Positions 24,274 to 35,290 of a stretch of 64,000 nt of DNA are shown one piece after another. A program made the position numbers and the translations under genes. Within the stretch, counting starts at the first letter, position 1, and each line of letters begins with the position of its first letter. The notes beneath the pieces are model-generated. The model was not told the origin of the DNA and searched no databases. It saw nothing but the letters and a program-made list of their open reading frames with translations. This DNA is from Symsagittifera roscoffensis (lineage: Eukaryota > Xenacoelomorpha > Acoela > Convolutidae), in contig NC_087066.1 of NCBI RefSeq assembly GCF_963678635.1, positions 48,335,129-48,399,128 of the forward strand. Reading direction: 5' to 3'.

Positions 24274-24556
24274 GGCCGTTGCGAACAACGGTGAAGGGTG
24301 AGAGACGGCCTTCCGGATTAAGAGAAAATCAGGATTAGCGAGCTTGATCCAGCGGATTCATCAATCCGGAAGGGTAAAGGAACTGAAACTTTTATCCTGT
24401 TGCATAAACTTTTAGCTTCCTGTCATGTCCTGACTTGAATTTAATTAATATCTAGATTCATTTTGATAAGGATGAGAAGCTAGGAGTTGGGGGAAAGGGT
24501 TGATCCATCTTCGATGGAGATGATGATTTTTATCTACTGAACAAAAACAATAATAA

Positions 24557-24564
24557 TATAAATA
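24557..24564 (+). promoter_or_regulatory. TATA box of the 5' LTR
   Basis: TATAAATA, with transcription expected near 24585-24595. This would make U3 about 665 bp and R-U5 about 250 bp. The 3' LTR copy is at 50597-50604. Confidence 0.5.
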
Positions 24565-24854
24565 GTAGTAGCCCTGTTTTTAGGAGTGACCTCGTAGTCT
24601 GGGGATACTGAGACCCAGCCATGAGCTCACTATTTCTGCATGTAATCTAGTTAATTTGAGTGTTTTGACCGAAGCCGAAAGCAGTAACGTTTTTGTCGAC
24701 CCGATGTTAGAAAAGACCACCGAAAAGTACTGGCTTGGTAGAGACGGTGGCCAGCATGCAAAGCTCTGTTTAGACGTTAGCCAGTCGTCTTAAGACTTAG
24801 TTTTGTTTTCCGTCGATATGTATCTTCCGGGCGAATGTTACATGTATGTTTTTA

Positions 24855-24872
24855 TGGCGCTCCTGGGTGTTA
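24855..24872 (+). promoter_or_regulatory. Presumptive primer-binding site
   Basis: TGGCGCTCCTGGGTG begins 12 nt after the LTR end. The TGG start fits pairing with a tRNA CCA end. I cannot name the tRNA from memory, and the 12-nt offset is larger than usual. The same sequence recurs at 26037 and 28551. Confidence 0.4.
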
Positions 24873-24908
24873 TTCTTTTTTAACATCATGACCGGCAGAA
24901 CCGTTAAC

Positions 24909-24934
24909 GAGCACTCCGCGCCGAGCGGATGCTC
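24909..24934 (+). promoter_or_regulatory. GC-rich leader hairpin, candidate packaging/dimerisation signal
   Basis: GAGCA(C)TCCGC, loop GCCGA, GCGGATGCTC: a 10-bp stem with one bulged C, about 50 nt after the primer-binding site. It is repeated unchanged at 26091-26116, 26851-26876 and 28605-28630. The position matches the place where retroviral leaders hold dimerisation and packaging signals; the function is inference. Confidence 0.35.
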
Positions 24935-25822
24935 ACATTAACGCCCTTAATAGGCCTAAACTGCCGGGGCGGAAGGGTAGTTCGGAACGCGGAAGCCTTC
25001 CGGATTACCGTGAATAGTTTTTTAACCTAGTTAAGACCGAAAATTCACGAACCAGGAAGGGTGGGGGGAATCGCGAACCCCTCGTCCCCTGAGTGGTTTG
25101 TGACCAAAAGATATAAGTAAAACCAAACAAAAAGTAGTATATTACCCAAGAAAAACAAAAAACATAAAAAATAACCTAAAATTCCGGATTACCGTGATAT
25201 CTTTACGGTAATCCGGTTTGTGACCAAAAAAGTAAAAAATCAGTAGAAATCATCCCCCCAGACAAGATGTGATCCAACCCCCCCGTTTGTTGTTGATAGA
25301 TATATTGTTGTGATAGATTACCGTGAATAGTTTTTTAACCTAGTTAAGACCGAAAATTCACGAACCAGGAAGGGTGGGGGGAATCGCGAACCGGATTACC
25401 GTGAATAGTTCCGGATTACCGTGAATAGTTTTTTAACCTAGTTAAGACCGAAAATTCACGAACCAGGAAGGGTGGGGGGAATCGCGAACCCCTCGTCCCC
25501 TGAGTGGTTTGTGACCAAAAGATATAAGTAAAACCAAACAAAAAGTAGTATATTACCCAAGAAAAACAAAAAACATAAAAAATAACCTAAAATTCCGGAT
25601 TACCGTGATATCTTTACGGTAATCCGGTTTGTGACCAAAAAAGTAAAAAATCAGTAGAAATCATCCCCCCAGACAAGATGTGATCCAACCCCCCCGTTTG
25701 TTGTTGATAGATATATTGTTGTGATAGATTACCGTGAATAGTTTTTTAACCTAGTTAAGACCGAAAATTCACGAACCAGGAAGGGTGGGGGGAATCGCGA
25801 ACCCCTCGTCCCCTGAGTGGTT

Positions 25823-26169
25823 TGTAATCTAGTTAATTTGAGTGTTTTGACCGAAGCCGAAAGCAGTAACGTTTTTGTCGACCCGATGTTAGAAAAGACC
25901 ACCGAAAAGTACTGGCTTGGTAGAGACGGTGGCCAGCATGCAAAGCTCTGTTTAGACGTTAGCCAGTCGTCTTAAGACTTAGTTTTGTTTTCCGTCGATA
26001 TGTATCTTCCGGGCGAATGTTACATGTATGTTTTTATGGCGCTCCTGGGTGTTATTCTTTTTTAACATCATGACCGGCAGAACCGTTAACGAGCACTCCG
26101 CGCCGAGCGGATGCTCACATTAACGCCCTTAATAGGCCTAAACTGCCGGGGCGGAAGGGTAGTTCGGAA
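25823..26169 (+). repeat. Second copy of U5 end, primer-binding site and leader hairpin
   Basis: Matches 24641-24987 at an offset of 1,182 bp, including the LTR end GAATGTTACA and TGGCGCTCCTGGGTG at 26037. It has no U3, so it is not a full LTR. Confidence 0.85.
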
Positions 26170-28410
26170 CGCGGAAGCCTTCCGGATTACCGTGAATAGT
26201 TTTTTAACCTAGTTAAGACCGAAAATTCACGAACCAGGAAGGGTGGGGGGAATCGCGAACCCCTCGTCCCCTGAGTGGTTTGTGACCAAAAGATATAAGT
26301 AAAACCAAACAAAAAGTAGTATATTACCCAAGAAAAACAAAAAACATAAAAAATAACCTAAAAATTACCGTGAATAGTTTTTTAACCTAGTTAAGAAAAA
26401 ACATAAAAAATAGTTAAGTAAAAAATCAGTAGAAATCATCCCCCCAGACAAGATGTGATCCAACCCCCCCGTTTGTTGTTGATAGATATATTGTTGTGAT
26501 AGATTACCGTGAATAGTCCCCTGAGTGGTTTGTGACCAAAAGATATAAGTAAAACCAAACAAAAAGTAGTATATTACCCAAGAAAAACAAAAAACATAAA
26601 AAATAACCTATAAATTACCGTGAATAGTTTTTTAACCTAGTTAAGAAAAAACATAAAAAATAGTTAAGTAAAAAATCAGTAGAAATCATCCCCCCAGACA
26701 AGATGTGATCCAACCCCCCCGTTTGTTGTTGATAGATATATTGTTGTGATAGATTACCGTGAATAGTTTTTTAACCTAGTTAAGACCGAAAATTCACGAA
26801 CCAGGAAGGGTGGGGGGAATCGCGAACCCCTCGTCCCCTGAGTGGTTAACGAGCACTCCGCGCCGAGCGGATGCTCACATTAACGCCCTTAATAGGCCTA
26901 AACTGCCGGGGCGGAAGGGTAGTTCGGAACGCGGAAGCCTTCCGGATTACCGTGAATAGTTTTTTAACCTAGTTAAGACCGAAAATTCACGAACCAGGAA
27001 GGGTGGGGGGAATCGCGAACCCCTCGTCCCCTGAGTGGTTTGTGACCAAAAGATATAAGTAAAACCAAACAAAAAGTAGTATATTACCCAAGAAAAACAA
27101 AAAACATAAAAAATAACCGCGATATATAAGTAAGATATAAGTATGACCAAAAGATGACCAAAAGATATAAGTAAAACCAAACAAAAAGTAGTATATTACC
27201 CAAGAAAAACAAAAAACATAAAAAATAACCTAAAATTCCGGATTACCGTGATATCTTTACGGTAATCCGGTTTGTGACCAAAAAAGTAAAAAATCGCGAA
27301 CCCCTCGTTGATAGATATATTGTTGTGATAGATTACCGTGAATAGTTTTTTAACCTAGTTAAGAAAAAACATAAAAAATAGTTAAGTAAAAAATCAGTAG
27401 AAATCATCCCCCCAGACAAGATGTGATCCAACCCCCCCGTTTGTTGTTGATAGATATATTGTTGTGATAGATTACCGTGAATAGTTTTTTAACCTAGTTA
27501 AGACCGAAAATTCACGAACCAGGAAGGGTGGGGGGAATCGCGAACCCCTCGTCCCCTGAGTATATTACCCAAGAAAAACAAAAAACATAAAAAATAACCT
27601 AAAAACAAAAAACAAGAAAAACAAAAAACATAAAAAATAACCGTTGATAGATATATTGTTGTGATAGATTACCGTGAATAGTTTTTTAACCTAGTTAAGA
27701 AAAAACATAAAAAATAGTTAAGTAAAAAATCAGTAGAAATCATCCCCCCAGACAAGATGTGATCCAACCCCCCCGTTTGTTGTTGATAGATATATTGTTG
27801 TGATAGATTACCGTGAATAGTTTTTTAAACATAAAAAACATAAAAAATAGTTAAGTAAAAAATCAGTAGAAATCATCCCCCCAGACAAGATGTGATCCAA
27901 CCCCCCCGTTTGTTGTTGATAGATATATTGTTGTGATAGATTACCGTGAATAGTTTTTTAACCTAGTTAAGACCGAAAATTCACGAACCAGGAAGGGTGG
28001 GGGGAATCGCGAACCCCTCGTCCCCTGAGTATATTACCCAAGAAAAACAAAAAACATAAAAAATAACCGTTGATAGATATATTGTTGTGATAGATTACCG
28101 TGAATAGTTTTTTAACCTAGTTAAGAAAAAACATAAAAAATAGTTAAGTAAAAAATCAGTAGAAATCATCCCCCCAGACAAGATGTGATCCAACCCCCCC
28201 GTTTGTTGTTGATAGATATATTGTTGTGATAGATTACCGTGAATAGTTTTTTAACCTAGTTAAGACCGAAAATTCACGAACCAGGAAGGGTGGGGGGAAT
28301 CGCGAACCCCTCGTCCCCTGAGTGGTTTGTGACCAAAAGATATAAGTAAAACCAAACAAAAAGTAGTATATTACCCAAGAAAAACAAAAAACATAAAAAA
28401 TAACCTAAAA

Positions 28411-28690
28411 GACCACCGAAAAGTACTGGCTTGGTAGAGACGGTGGCCAGCATGCAAAGCTCTGTTTAGACGTTAGCCAGTCGTCTTAAGACTTAGTTTT
28501 GTTTTCCGTCGATATGTATCTTCCGGGCGAATGTTACATGTATGTTTTTATGGCGCTCCTGGGTGTTATTCTTTTTTAACATCATGACCGGCAGAACCGT
28601 TAACGAGCACTCCGCGCCGAGCGGATGCTCACATTAACGCCCTTAATAGGCCTAAACTGCCGGGGCGGAAGGGTAGTTCGGAACGCGGAA
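28411..28690 (+). repeat. Third copy of U5 end, primer-binding site and leader hairpin
   Basis: Matches 24715-24994 at an offset of 3,696 bp, with the primer-binding site copy at 28551. Confidence 0.85.
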
Positions 28691-29112
28691 GCCTTCCGGA
28701 TTACCGTGAATAGTTTTTTAACCTAGTTAAGACCGAAAATTCACGAACCAGGAAGGGTGGGGGGAATCGCGAACCCCTCGTCCCCTGAGTGGTTTGTGAC
28801 CAAAAGATATAAGTAAAACCAAACAAAAAGTAGTATATTACCCAAGAAAAACAAAAAACATAAAAAATAACCTAAAATTCCGGATTACCGTGATATCTTT
28901 ACGGTAATCCGGTTTGTGACCAAAAGATAAATTCCGGATCACATAATTTCCGGATTACCGTGAATAGTTTTTTAACCTAGTTAAGACCGAAAATTCAAGA
29001 AAAACAAAAAACATAAAAAATAACCTAAAAAAGTAAAAAATCAGTAGAAATCATCCCCCCAGACAAGATGTGATCCAACCCCCCCGTTTGTTGTTGATAG
29101 ATATATTGTTGT

Positions 29113-30025
29113 TACAGGCATTTATATCAGTCAGGATTGTTACGATCAGTTTTGTAGCCCGTTTGTGAGGCTTGTACTGTAGGGTTATTTGAGCATTTAA
29201 GCACGTTAATGATAAATTGCGCTCAATCCGGAGGGGTCAGCTGATTTGCGCTCAATTCGGAAGGGTCTTGGGAGAAGACTGATCCGGCAAGCGGTACAAG
29301 GAGCAACAAGAAGAGGCTCAACGACGACAACAATCGACTGTTGGGTATCGTTAACAAGTTTTGTAGCCCTTTTGGTACAAAAATAAAGATAGTAATCTGT
29401 GGGGGGCTCGACAGTGCTGCACTGTAGTGACCCTTCACCGAACTGCGAATATCCGAGTTAAGCACCTTAATTCGGATATTAAGGAAACCCGGAGGGGTAT
29501 AGTATTATTAATATTATTATTTATATAGCCTATATTAATAGTCTTATATCGTTTTTCAGTGAAAAACAACGAAAACAGACCGGTTTTTAGGGTCAAAATA
29601 GCGATATTTTGATCCCCCCACAAGTCGCGATTTTTGAAATATCGATAGTTTTTGAAACGGAAAAAAGCGCTAAGTTAGTGTGTTTCATCGTAACTGCACT
29701 ACCATAATAGATAGAACCGGTTAAGTTAAGTTCGGGAGTGGTTGGAACTATTTTGGTACCGAAAATCGAAATTTCGTGATTTTTGAGAAAACGAAACACT
29801 ATAAATTCAGAAAATTTTTTGAAATTTTTGAGTTACAACAGCAAAAATAGTTGTTCGGACAACGTCCACTAGTGAATCTACAAGTTTTAAAACCCGCTAC
29901 CCGAAAGCCTTCCGGGTTGCAGAGAAATCGAACTTAACGTGTTTGATTTGGTGGATTCATCAATCCGGAGGTGTACAGGTAGCATAGTTTTTCGCAAAAT
30001 TTTTCAGCAAAAGCGTTTTAGATCG
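29113..30025 (+). other. Noncoding leader with LTR-derived block
   Basis: No supported gene. Positions 29895-29975 resemble LTR positions 24304-24375 (CCTTCCGG…GGATTCATCAATCCGGA). CCGGAGGGGT motifs lie at about 29228 and 29491. Short minus-strand ORFs here look incidental. Confidence 0.5.
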
Positions 30026-31391
30026 GGTCTTTTGCATTGAACTAGAAGAGTATAGGCCTTCTGAGCTCGGATCAATAATTTTTAAGTCGAAAGGACCTGA
30101 TTTGCGGAAAAAATTAGGCAGAACCTATAAGAGAGAAAAATTTTTGAGTTTAAAAAAAAAAAGTTTTGGTTAATAACTTTGGAACTACTGAGCATATCGA
30201 GTTGATCTTGGTACCAATAGATCAGAAATTAGCTGAGCTTACTGATAGGGTCAGAAATTTTATGGAAAAGTAAGCGTGAAAATTTTTTGAGATTGTTTTT
30301 AGCAAATTCCTCAATTTGGAAGGGTACACCCTTCACGTTTTACAAAAATTTTTTAGAAGAGACCTTATACCCCTACCAAAAGGTAATAGCGGTTGAATAA
30401 AGTAACTTTAGGCCGTTCTAGACGAAAAGGGAGGGCTAAAGGCACAGCAAAAGCTTAATCGAGCCGAAGTTAGGCGAGTAATAAGACCCTTCACCGTTAG
30501 TGTGAATTGTCAAATAGGAGGCTTAACTTCAATCCGGAAGGGTCTAGGAAGGTAGAACATACCCTTCCCAGTTAATTGAAAGAGCATAATTGCATCGGAG
30601 AACGTATCCGGAGGGGTATAGGTTGAAAAAAGGAAATCTCCGAAAAGCTACTTTTACAAAACCGGAGGGCTCCCAATCCGGAGGGGTCAAAGATTTTTCA
30701 AGTTAGGAGGGGTCTTTTGCATTGCACTAGGAGAGTATAGGGTTCTGAGCTCGGATTAACAATTTTTAGGTCAAAAAGATAAGAATTGCGGAAAAAGTTA
30801 GGCGGAACCTGTAAGAGAGAAAATTTTTTGACTTGAGAAAAAAGACGTTTTAGTTAATAACTGTGGAATAACTGGACAAATCTGGTTGATTTTAGTACCA
30901 TTAGATCAAAAATTAAGTGAGCGTACTTATAAGCCATCAATTATCTCAAAAATTAAGCGTAAAAATTTTTTTAAGATTGTTTTTAGCAATATTACCAATT
31001 AGTGAAGGTAGACTCTTCTCTTATTTTTTTTTGAAAAAAAAATTTTTGGAAAGACCTTATACCCCTACCGAAGGGTAGTAACGGTTAAATAAGGCAAATT
31101 TACGCTGTTTTAGACAAAAAGGGAGGGCTAAGGAACCCAGAAAACCGATATCGAGTCGAAACTAGGCTAGTTATAAGACCCTTCACAGTTAAGAAGAATT
31201 GTCAAATAAGCAGCTCAGCTTCAATCCGGAAGGGTCTAGGGACGGAAAATACACCCTTCCTAGTTAGTTTCTACAGCATTATAGCATCGGAGAACGTATC
31301 CGGAAGGGTATCGGGCGAAAATTTTAAAAGTCCCGGAAAAGCTATTTTTACAAACCCGGAGGGGTCCCAATCCGGAAGGGTCCCAAACTTT
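30026..31391 (+). repeat. 685-bp direct duplication in the leader
   Basis: Two diverged units begin GGTCTTTTGCATTG at 30026 and 30711. They share GAGTATAGG…TCTGAGCTCGGAT, CCTTATACCCCTACC, AAAGGGAGGGCTAA, AAGACCCTTCAC and ATCCGGAAGGGTCTAGG in the same order. Each unit contains several CCGGARGGGT decamers. Confidence 0.7.
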
Positions 31392-31620
31392 GCCAATCCG
31401 AAGGGCTCCCCAATTTTGCCAATCAGAGGGGTCCTGTTTTTGCCAATCTGGACGGTTTCTATTTTTGACAATCTGGAAGGGTCTTGTTTTTGCCAATCCG
31501 GAAGGGTCATATTTTGCCAATCCGGAGGGGTCCTATTTTTGCCAAACCGAAGAGGTCCTAATTTTGCTAATCCGGAGGGGTCCTGTTTTTGCCAATCCAA
31601 GGGGGTCCTATTTTTGTCAA
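31392..31620 (+). repeat. 25-bp minisatellite with CCGGAGGGG core
   Basis: About nine units of 24-26 bp with consensus GCCAATCCGGAGGGGTCCTA followed by a T run. Stop codons are rare in it on both strands, so several overlapping ORFs appear by chance. I do not regard them as genes. Confidence 0.8.
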
Positions 31621-32390
31621 AACTTAAGTAGACAAAAGAAAAGTAAATAGTGAAAGGTATTACGTTATTAGGAGACAGGCTAGGAACCAGTGACTGCACT
31701 GGTAAATTGTCTTTTATAAAAGACCAGACTAAAACAAAACAGGTCTAAACCTGGATATTCGTGACACTAGGTCTAAACTTAACAAGAGTTTGTCACTGAT
31801 TTGTGTGGATTGAAATCCAAATCGAGTGTTGGAAAAGTGATTGCTTTGAGGATTTTAGTAGGTCTAGCTCGGGCAATCCGAAATCAGATAGGTATCACAG
31901 GACTCGGTGGGTGCAATAGACGCCCACTTGAGAAAATTACTGCCTTCAAAGTTTTGACTGTTTGGTGCAGCACCGAGCAGGGAAAGCTTTTTCTTTAAAA
32001 GACAGGTTCGACTATTGTACTGCGACCGACTAAGAGTACAAGACACATACGTTTTTTTTATATATATACATTCATATTGTGTCAATATATAATTTTTGTT
32101 TTTGATTTTAAATCAACGTAAACTGTGCTTGATTGGGTAGTGAATACACTATCTTTTAAATTGACTGATAACATCATATTGTGCTAATTTCCAAATCTTT
32201 GGACCGATAATTGGTAAGTGTGAATAAATTTGATACAAACTGTACTCTAATAACATACAGGGATTCGTGGTCACTATTTAATAGAATCTTGTGGAATTTA
32301 TTGTGTTGTGTCATTATTATTGTCAATAAAACTATAAGGTCTCTAGCAATCGAGTTAAGTGTATAGGCATTAGAAAGTGACAAATAGAGA
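31621..32390 (+). other. Leader segment before gag
   Basis: 770 bp of AT-rich sequence without a credible gene. A TATATATATA run at about 32059-32070 could be an internal promoter; there is no other support. Confidence 0.4.
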
Positions 32391-34550
32391 ATGAGTCTAG
32401 ACAAGTCAAGGATACCAAAACGAGGTAATAGCTCTAGGAAATTCATACCTGAAGAGCAGAGAAAAACGATGACCGATCCTTTTGTGGATTGGATCAAGCG
32501 ATCCCGGTCTGATAAAAAGGGGACGGTTTCAGGCAGAATGGTTGAAACGAGAAGTCAGAAGACCTCAGAAGAGCAAAGAGAACTGTTAGAAGAGGAGGTC
32601 AATACAGACCATACCATGAATGACAACCAGGAAGTAAATGGACTGGAAGGGAGAGGCAGAAGGCTGGCGAGTGAATCTACCCCGGTAGAACAAGGCCATG
32701 ATTTTGCCACTTCCACCGGGACATTGGATCGAGAAGAGATGTCAGAACTGTCCGACATCTCAACTGAAGTAGCGGCGACTAGAAGATCTCCGACAGACAA
32801 CACTATGATGACAGGCGGAACTGGGAAACAAACAACATCATCATCGTTCTCAGAAAGAATGAAGAACACCTTCGGAAACATCTTTCCATTCAGCATGGGA
32901 GGAGGAGCAGGAAACGACGGTGGATCCCAGGAGGAAGAGGATGAAGAGGAGCAAGGGGACTTTGGATCTCAAGTCAGCCTCAATAGTTCGATCCAGGAGA
33001 GTGAGGCACACGTCGGAAGAGAGACTGGAACCAAGGACAAATTTGATGTAGTGACAACGATAAGCAAAGAGGCGAACACACCGGGCCAGTCAAAAGACTT
33101 CGCGATTAGGACAAGTTCGGAGCCACAACCTGGAGAGAGTAGAACCAGAGGGCTCGGCAACGCGTTAATGGATCCTGAAATAAATAATGAAAAGACGTTG
33201 AAGCAGAGAGTCAAGGCCCGGATCTCGACAAGCACGAAGTTACCTGGGACCGACAGGGTTACACCACCACTAGTGACGCCACTCGTGGAAAACGGGGCAG
33301 CACTAGAGGAAGCCTTAAACAACATAGTGGACAGTTTAGGAGAACAAAACGAGCAAATGTCAATAAGGATGAGTGAACTAGAAAGAGCAGTTCACATTGA
33401 AAGAGAAAGTCTGCGGGAAGAAATAAACCGCAACAGACAAGAAGTTGGCAGGAGCAAAAAACGCTTGAAAGAAAGAACGGACGAACATATGACGAGGAAC
33501 TTGTCGCGAATGACAAGAGAGGCGGAACAGAGGGAGTTACGCTTAAGAGCCGACATGGAGAAGTTAAGAATTCAGCAAGAGCAGTCTCTTGGGACTCTTG
33601 ACACAAAGATAGATGCGATGATGGAGAGGCGAACTCAGGCTATCATGGATAGGTTGGACGGGCTACTAAGCAGCAATAGTGGACCAAAAGAAGGAGAGCC
33701 GAACTCGGGAGGTCCCAGCAGGGAACCGAGGGTGAACTTCAATGAACATCAAAGGAGGAAGACGTATGGATCCACTAGAGGCAGGGGCAGTTCATCAGGC
33801 TATGCCACAAGGGGTAATACAGCATGGGGCCCGAACAGTAGAGCAAGTTCAACGGGGAACAGACAAACCTCTAACGAACGACCAACGCAAAGCACACATG
33901 CGACTGGGAGAAGTGATTCCGGCAACAGGGGGCATGCAAGCCCGAGGAGGAGTCATGTGGGCCAAGCGGGAAGCGCTCACGGTGATTCGGATTGCAGGGA
34001 TGCACCGCACACAGAGCCTTCGACGAGGTGTGAGGACACTCAAGCGGGACACTCAAGGGATGCTACGGCAATGGCCACAGCATTTGAACCCCTGAACAGG
34101 TCTTTAGAGACATTCCTGACGCGGTTATCTAGAACCAATGAACGCAGTGAGAAGTCCAGAAGAGTCTTTAAGAAGCCAAGATGCTACAAAGACGAATCTG
34201 ATGGCTGTATTGATACCTGGATAGAGGTAATGAAGCTGCATTTCGAGGAAGAGGACTTGTCGGAGAGACAGGAATGCAGCGCGCTCACCAGCAACTTAGA
34301 AGGGACAGCCCTGAACTGTGTCATGGTCAAGAAACAGTATCAACGTGACACTGCTGAGAAAATCTTCGAAATCTTGTTAAACCGTTTCGGATCAGGGGTG
34401 CAGGGGCACCAGGCGATGATGCGCTTCGAGAAACGGAGGCAACGAGAGGATGAAACCATAGACAAGTTTCTCGATGATTTGGAAATGCTGAGAAGACGCA
34501 GCCAACCGGGCGGCAAAGAAAATGCAAGCGGTAACAAAGAAGGCACGTGA
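32391..34550 (+). CDS. gag: Gag polyprotein of the giant element (C-terminus apparently truncated)
   Basis: 719 residues, starting at the first ATG after the leader. The N-terminal 300 residues are Ser/Thr/Glu-rich and look disordered. Residues about 304-423 form a long coiled coil (SELERAVHIERESLREEIN). Residues about 445-500 are Arg/Gly/Ser-rich (STRGRGSSSGYATRG) and could bind RNA. Residues about 590-705 resemble the retrotransposon gag capsid region (WIEVMKLHFEE, RFGSGVQGHQAM, FLDDLEMLRRRSQP). There is no CX2CX4HX4C zinc knuckle, and the ORF ends soon after the capsid motif, so the nucleocapsid part appears deleted. Gag would assemble particles around the element RNA. The next ORF overlaps by 29 nt in the +1 frame. 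Confidence 0.8.
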   Translation: MSLDKSRIPKRGNSSRKFIPEEQRKTMTDPFVDWIKRSRSDKKGTVSGRMVETRSQKTSEEQRELLEEEVNTDHTMNDNQEVNGLEGRGRRLASESTPVEQGHDFATSTGTLDREEMSELSDISTEVAATRRSPTDNTMMTGGTGKQTTSSSFSERMKNTFGNIFPFSMGGGAGNDGGSQEEEDEEEQGDFGSQVSLNSSIQESEAHVGRETGTKDKFDVVTTISKEANTPGQSKDFAIRTSSEPQPGESRTRGLGNALMDPEINNEKTLKQRVKARISTSTKLPGTDRVTPPLVTPLVENGAALEEALNNIVDSLGEQNEQMSIRMSELERAVHIERESLREEINRNRQEVGRSKKRLKERTDEHMTRNLSRMTREAEQRELRLRADMEKLRIQQEQSLGTLDTKIDAMMERRTQAIMDRLDGLLSSNSGPKEGEPNSGGPSREPRVNFNEHQRRKTYGSTRGRGSSSGYATRGNTAWGPNSRASSTGNRQTSNERPTQSTHATGRSDSGNRGHASPRRSHVGQAGSAHGDSDCRDAPHTEPSTRCEDTQAGHSRDATAMATAFEPLNRSLETFLTRLSRTNERSEKSRRVFKKPRCYKDESDGCIDTWIEVMKLHFEEEDLSERQECSALTSNLEGTALNCVMVKKQYQRDTAEKIFEILLNRFGSGVQGHQAMMRFEKRRQREDETIDKFLDDLEMLRRRSQPGGKENASGNKEGT

Positions 34551-35271
34551 GCCGGAACCAGCAACTGCGGCTGACGACTTCAAGATTGATTATAAGGCAG
34601 CCGCAAGGGATGCTCTAAATAGAGTACAACAGGAATTGGTGACGAAAGAGATCGAACAAAAAGTGAAACTTGAACAGTTCACTTTAATGCATTTGGACAC
34701 ATATGCAGATTATCTGAGGCAGGTGGAGCCACGCACCGAGTCGAGAGCTGTGCGAGCACTACTAACGACGGGTGGCCCTCGCATGAAGAAACTTCATGGA
34801 CGCTACCTAGAGGTCTATGGGCCGTATCAAGTAATGCTGAATGTGGATGGAATCAGTATTTACACCAGGACTTATGTAACAACAGATGATGACCAAATGG
34901 GGCAGATCTATTTGGGTGAAGAGGAACTCAAAGTCCGCAGGATAGGCCATGACGCCATGATGGAACAAGACGCGGTACACATTGGATATGAAGCAGATGT
35001 GACAGCAAATCTGCTCGACACCAACGGAACAAAAATCGGAGTCACAGGGCTTCTGGACACAGGAGCGGTGGTGAGTTTGATGCCGATAAAAACCTGGGAA
35101 AAGATGGGCTTCACGCGAGAAGATCTAATTCCAACGAATCTCCGACTGGCCGCAGCCAATCGAGGAGCTATCTACGTAGCCGGAAGAACACCAATAACGG
35201 TCCTCCACATGGGAGGACGGGATCTTTGGATGAGCTTCCTGGTGGTAGAGAATCTAGACGACGCCACATAA
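34522..35271 (+). CDS. pol (PR): Retroviral-type aspartic protease segment of pol (truncated)
   Basis: 249 residues. The active-site motif LLDTGAVVSLMP lies at residues about 176-187, preceded by EQDAVHIGYEAD and followed by LRLAAANRGAIYV. The protease would cut Gag-Pol in the particle. The frame stops at DDATEnd just after MSFLVVENL. The flap-distal ILGRDF-type motif and the usual spacer before reverse transcriptase are missing. A 12-bp direct repeat (GACGCCACATAA at about 35260 and 35293) marks the break. It lies in the +1 frame relative to gag. Confidence 0.75.
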   Translation: MQAVTKKAREPEPATAADDFKIDYKAAARDALNRVQQELVTKEIEQKVKLEQFTLMHLDTYADYLRQVEPRTESRAVRALLTTGGPRMKKLHGRYLEVYGPYQVMLNVDGISIYTRTYVTTDDDQMGQIYLGEEELKVRRIGHDAMMEQDAVHIGYEADVTANLLDTNGTKIGVTGLLDTGAVVSLMPIKTWEKMGFTREDLIPTNLRLAAANRGAIYVAGRTPITVLHMGGRDLWMSFLVVENLDDAT

Positions 35272-35290
35272 GGCGCAAGGCGCAAGGCGA

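Larger units (their letters stand above)
23922..24842 (+). repeat. 5' LTR (921 bp)
   Basis: Direct repeat of 49962-50882, with 7 substitutions by eye (at 24004, 24036, 24083, 24596 and 24750-24752) and no length difference. It holds a 13-bp perfect stem-loop (24242-24273), a 16-bp inverted pair (CCTTCCGGATTGATGA at 23986-24001 and its complement at 24359-24374) and a TATA box. An inverted CTGGG…CCCAG lies just after the presumed transcription start and is conserved in older copies. Confidence 0.95.
24985..29112 (+). repeat. 4.1-kb mosaic tandem array in the leader
   Basis: Built from shuffled modules: TTACCGTGAATAGTTTTTTA (about 20 copies), AGGAAGGGTGGGGGGAATCG, AAAACATAAAAAATA, CCCCCCCGTTTGTTGTTGA (about nine copies), and a perfect hairpin CCGGATTACCGT/ACGGTAATCCGG with a 9-nt loop. 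The hairpin occurs at 25184-25216, 25595-25627, 27237-27269 and 28879-28911. Longer blocks (25826-26169 and 28411-28690) repeat LTR U5, primer-binding site and the GC hairpin. Two short minus-strand ORFs (26365-26562, 26947-27180) share sequence only because the array repeats. No spacers of constant length are present, so it is not a CRISPR. Confidence 0.9.

Noticed and set aside
24985-29112. CRISPR-like regular repeats
   Set aside because: Modules vary in order and spacing, lie inside a eukaryotic retrotransposon leader, and there are no unique spacers of constant length and no cas genes.
31260-31699. Protein made of repeated NPEGSCFCQS/DWQKQDPSG units
   Set aside because: Open frames on both strands come from a stop-poor 25-bp minisatellite; starts and ends are arbitrary and there is no other coding evidence.
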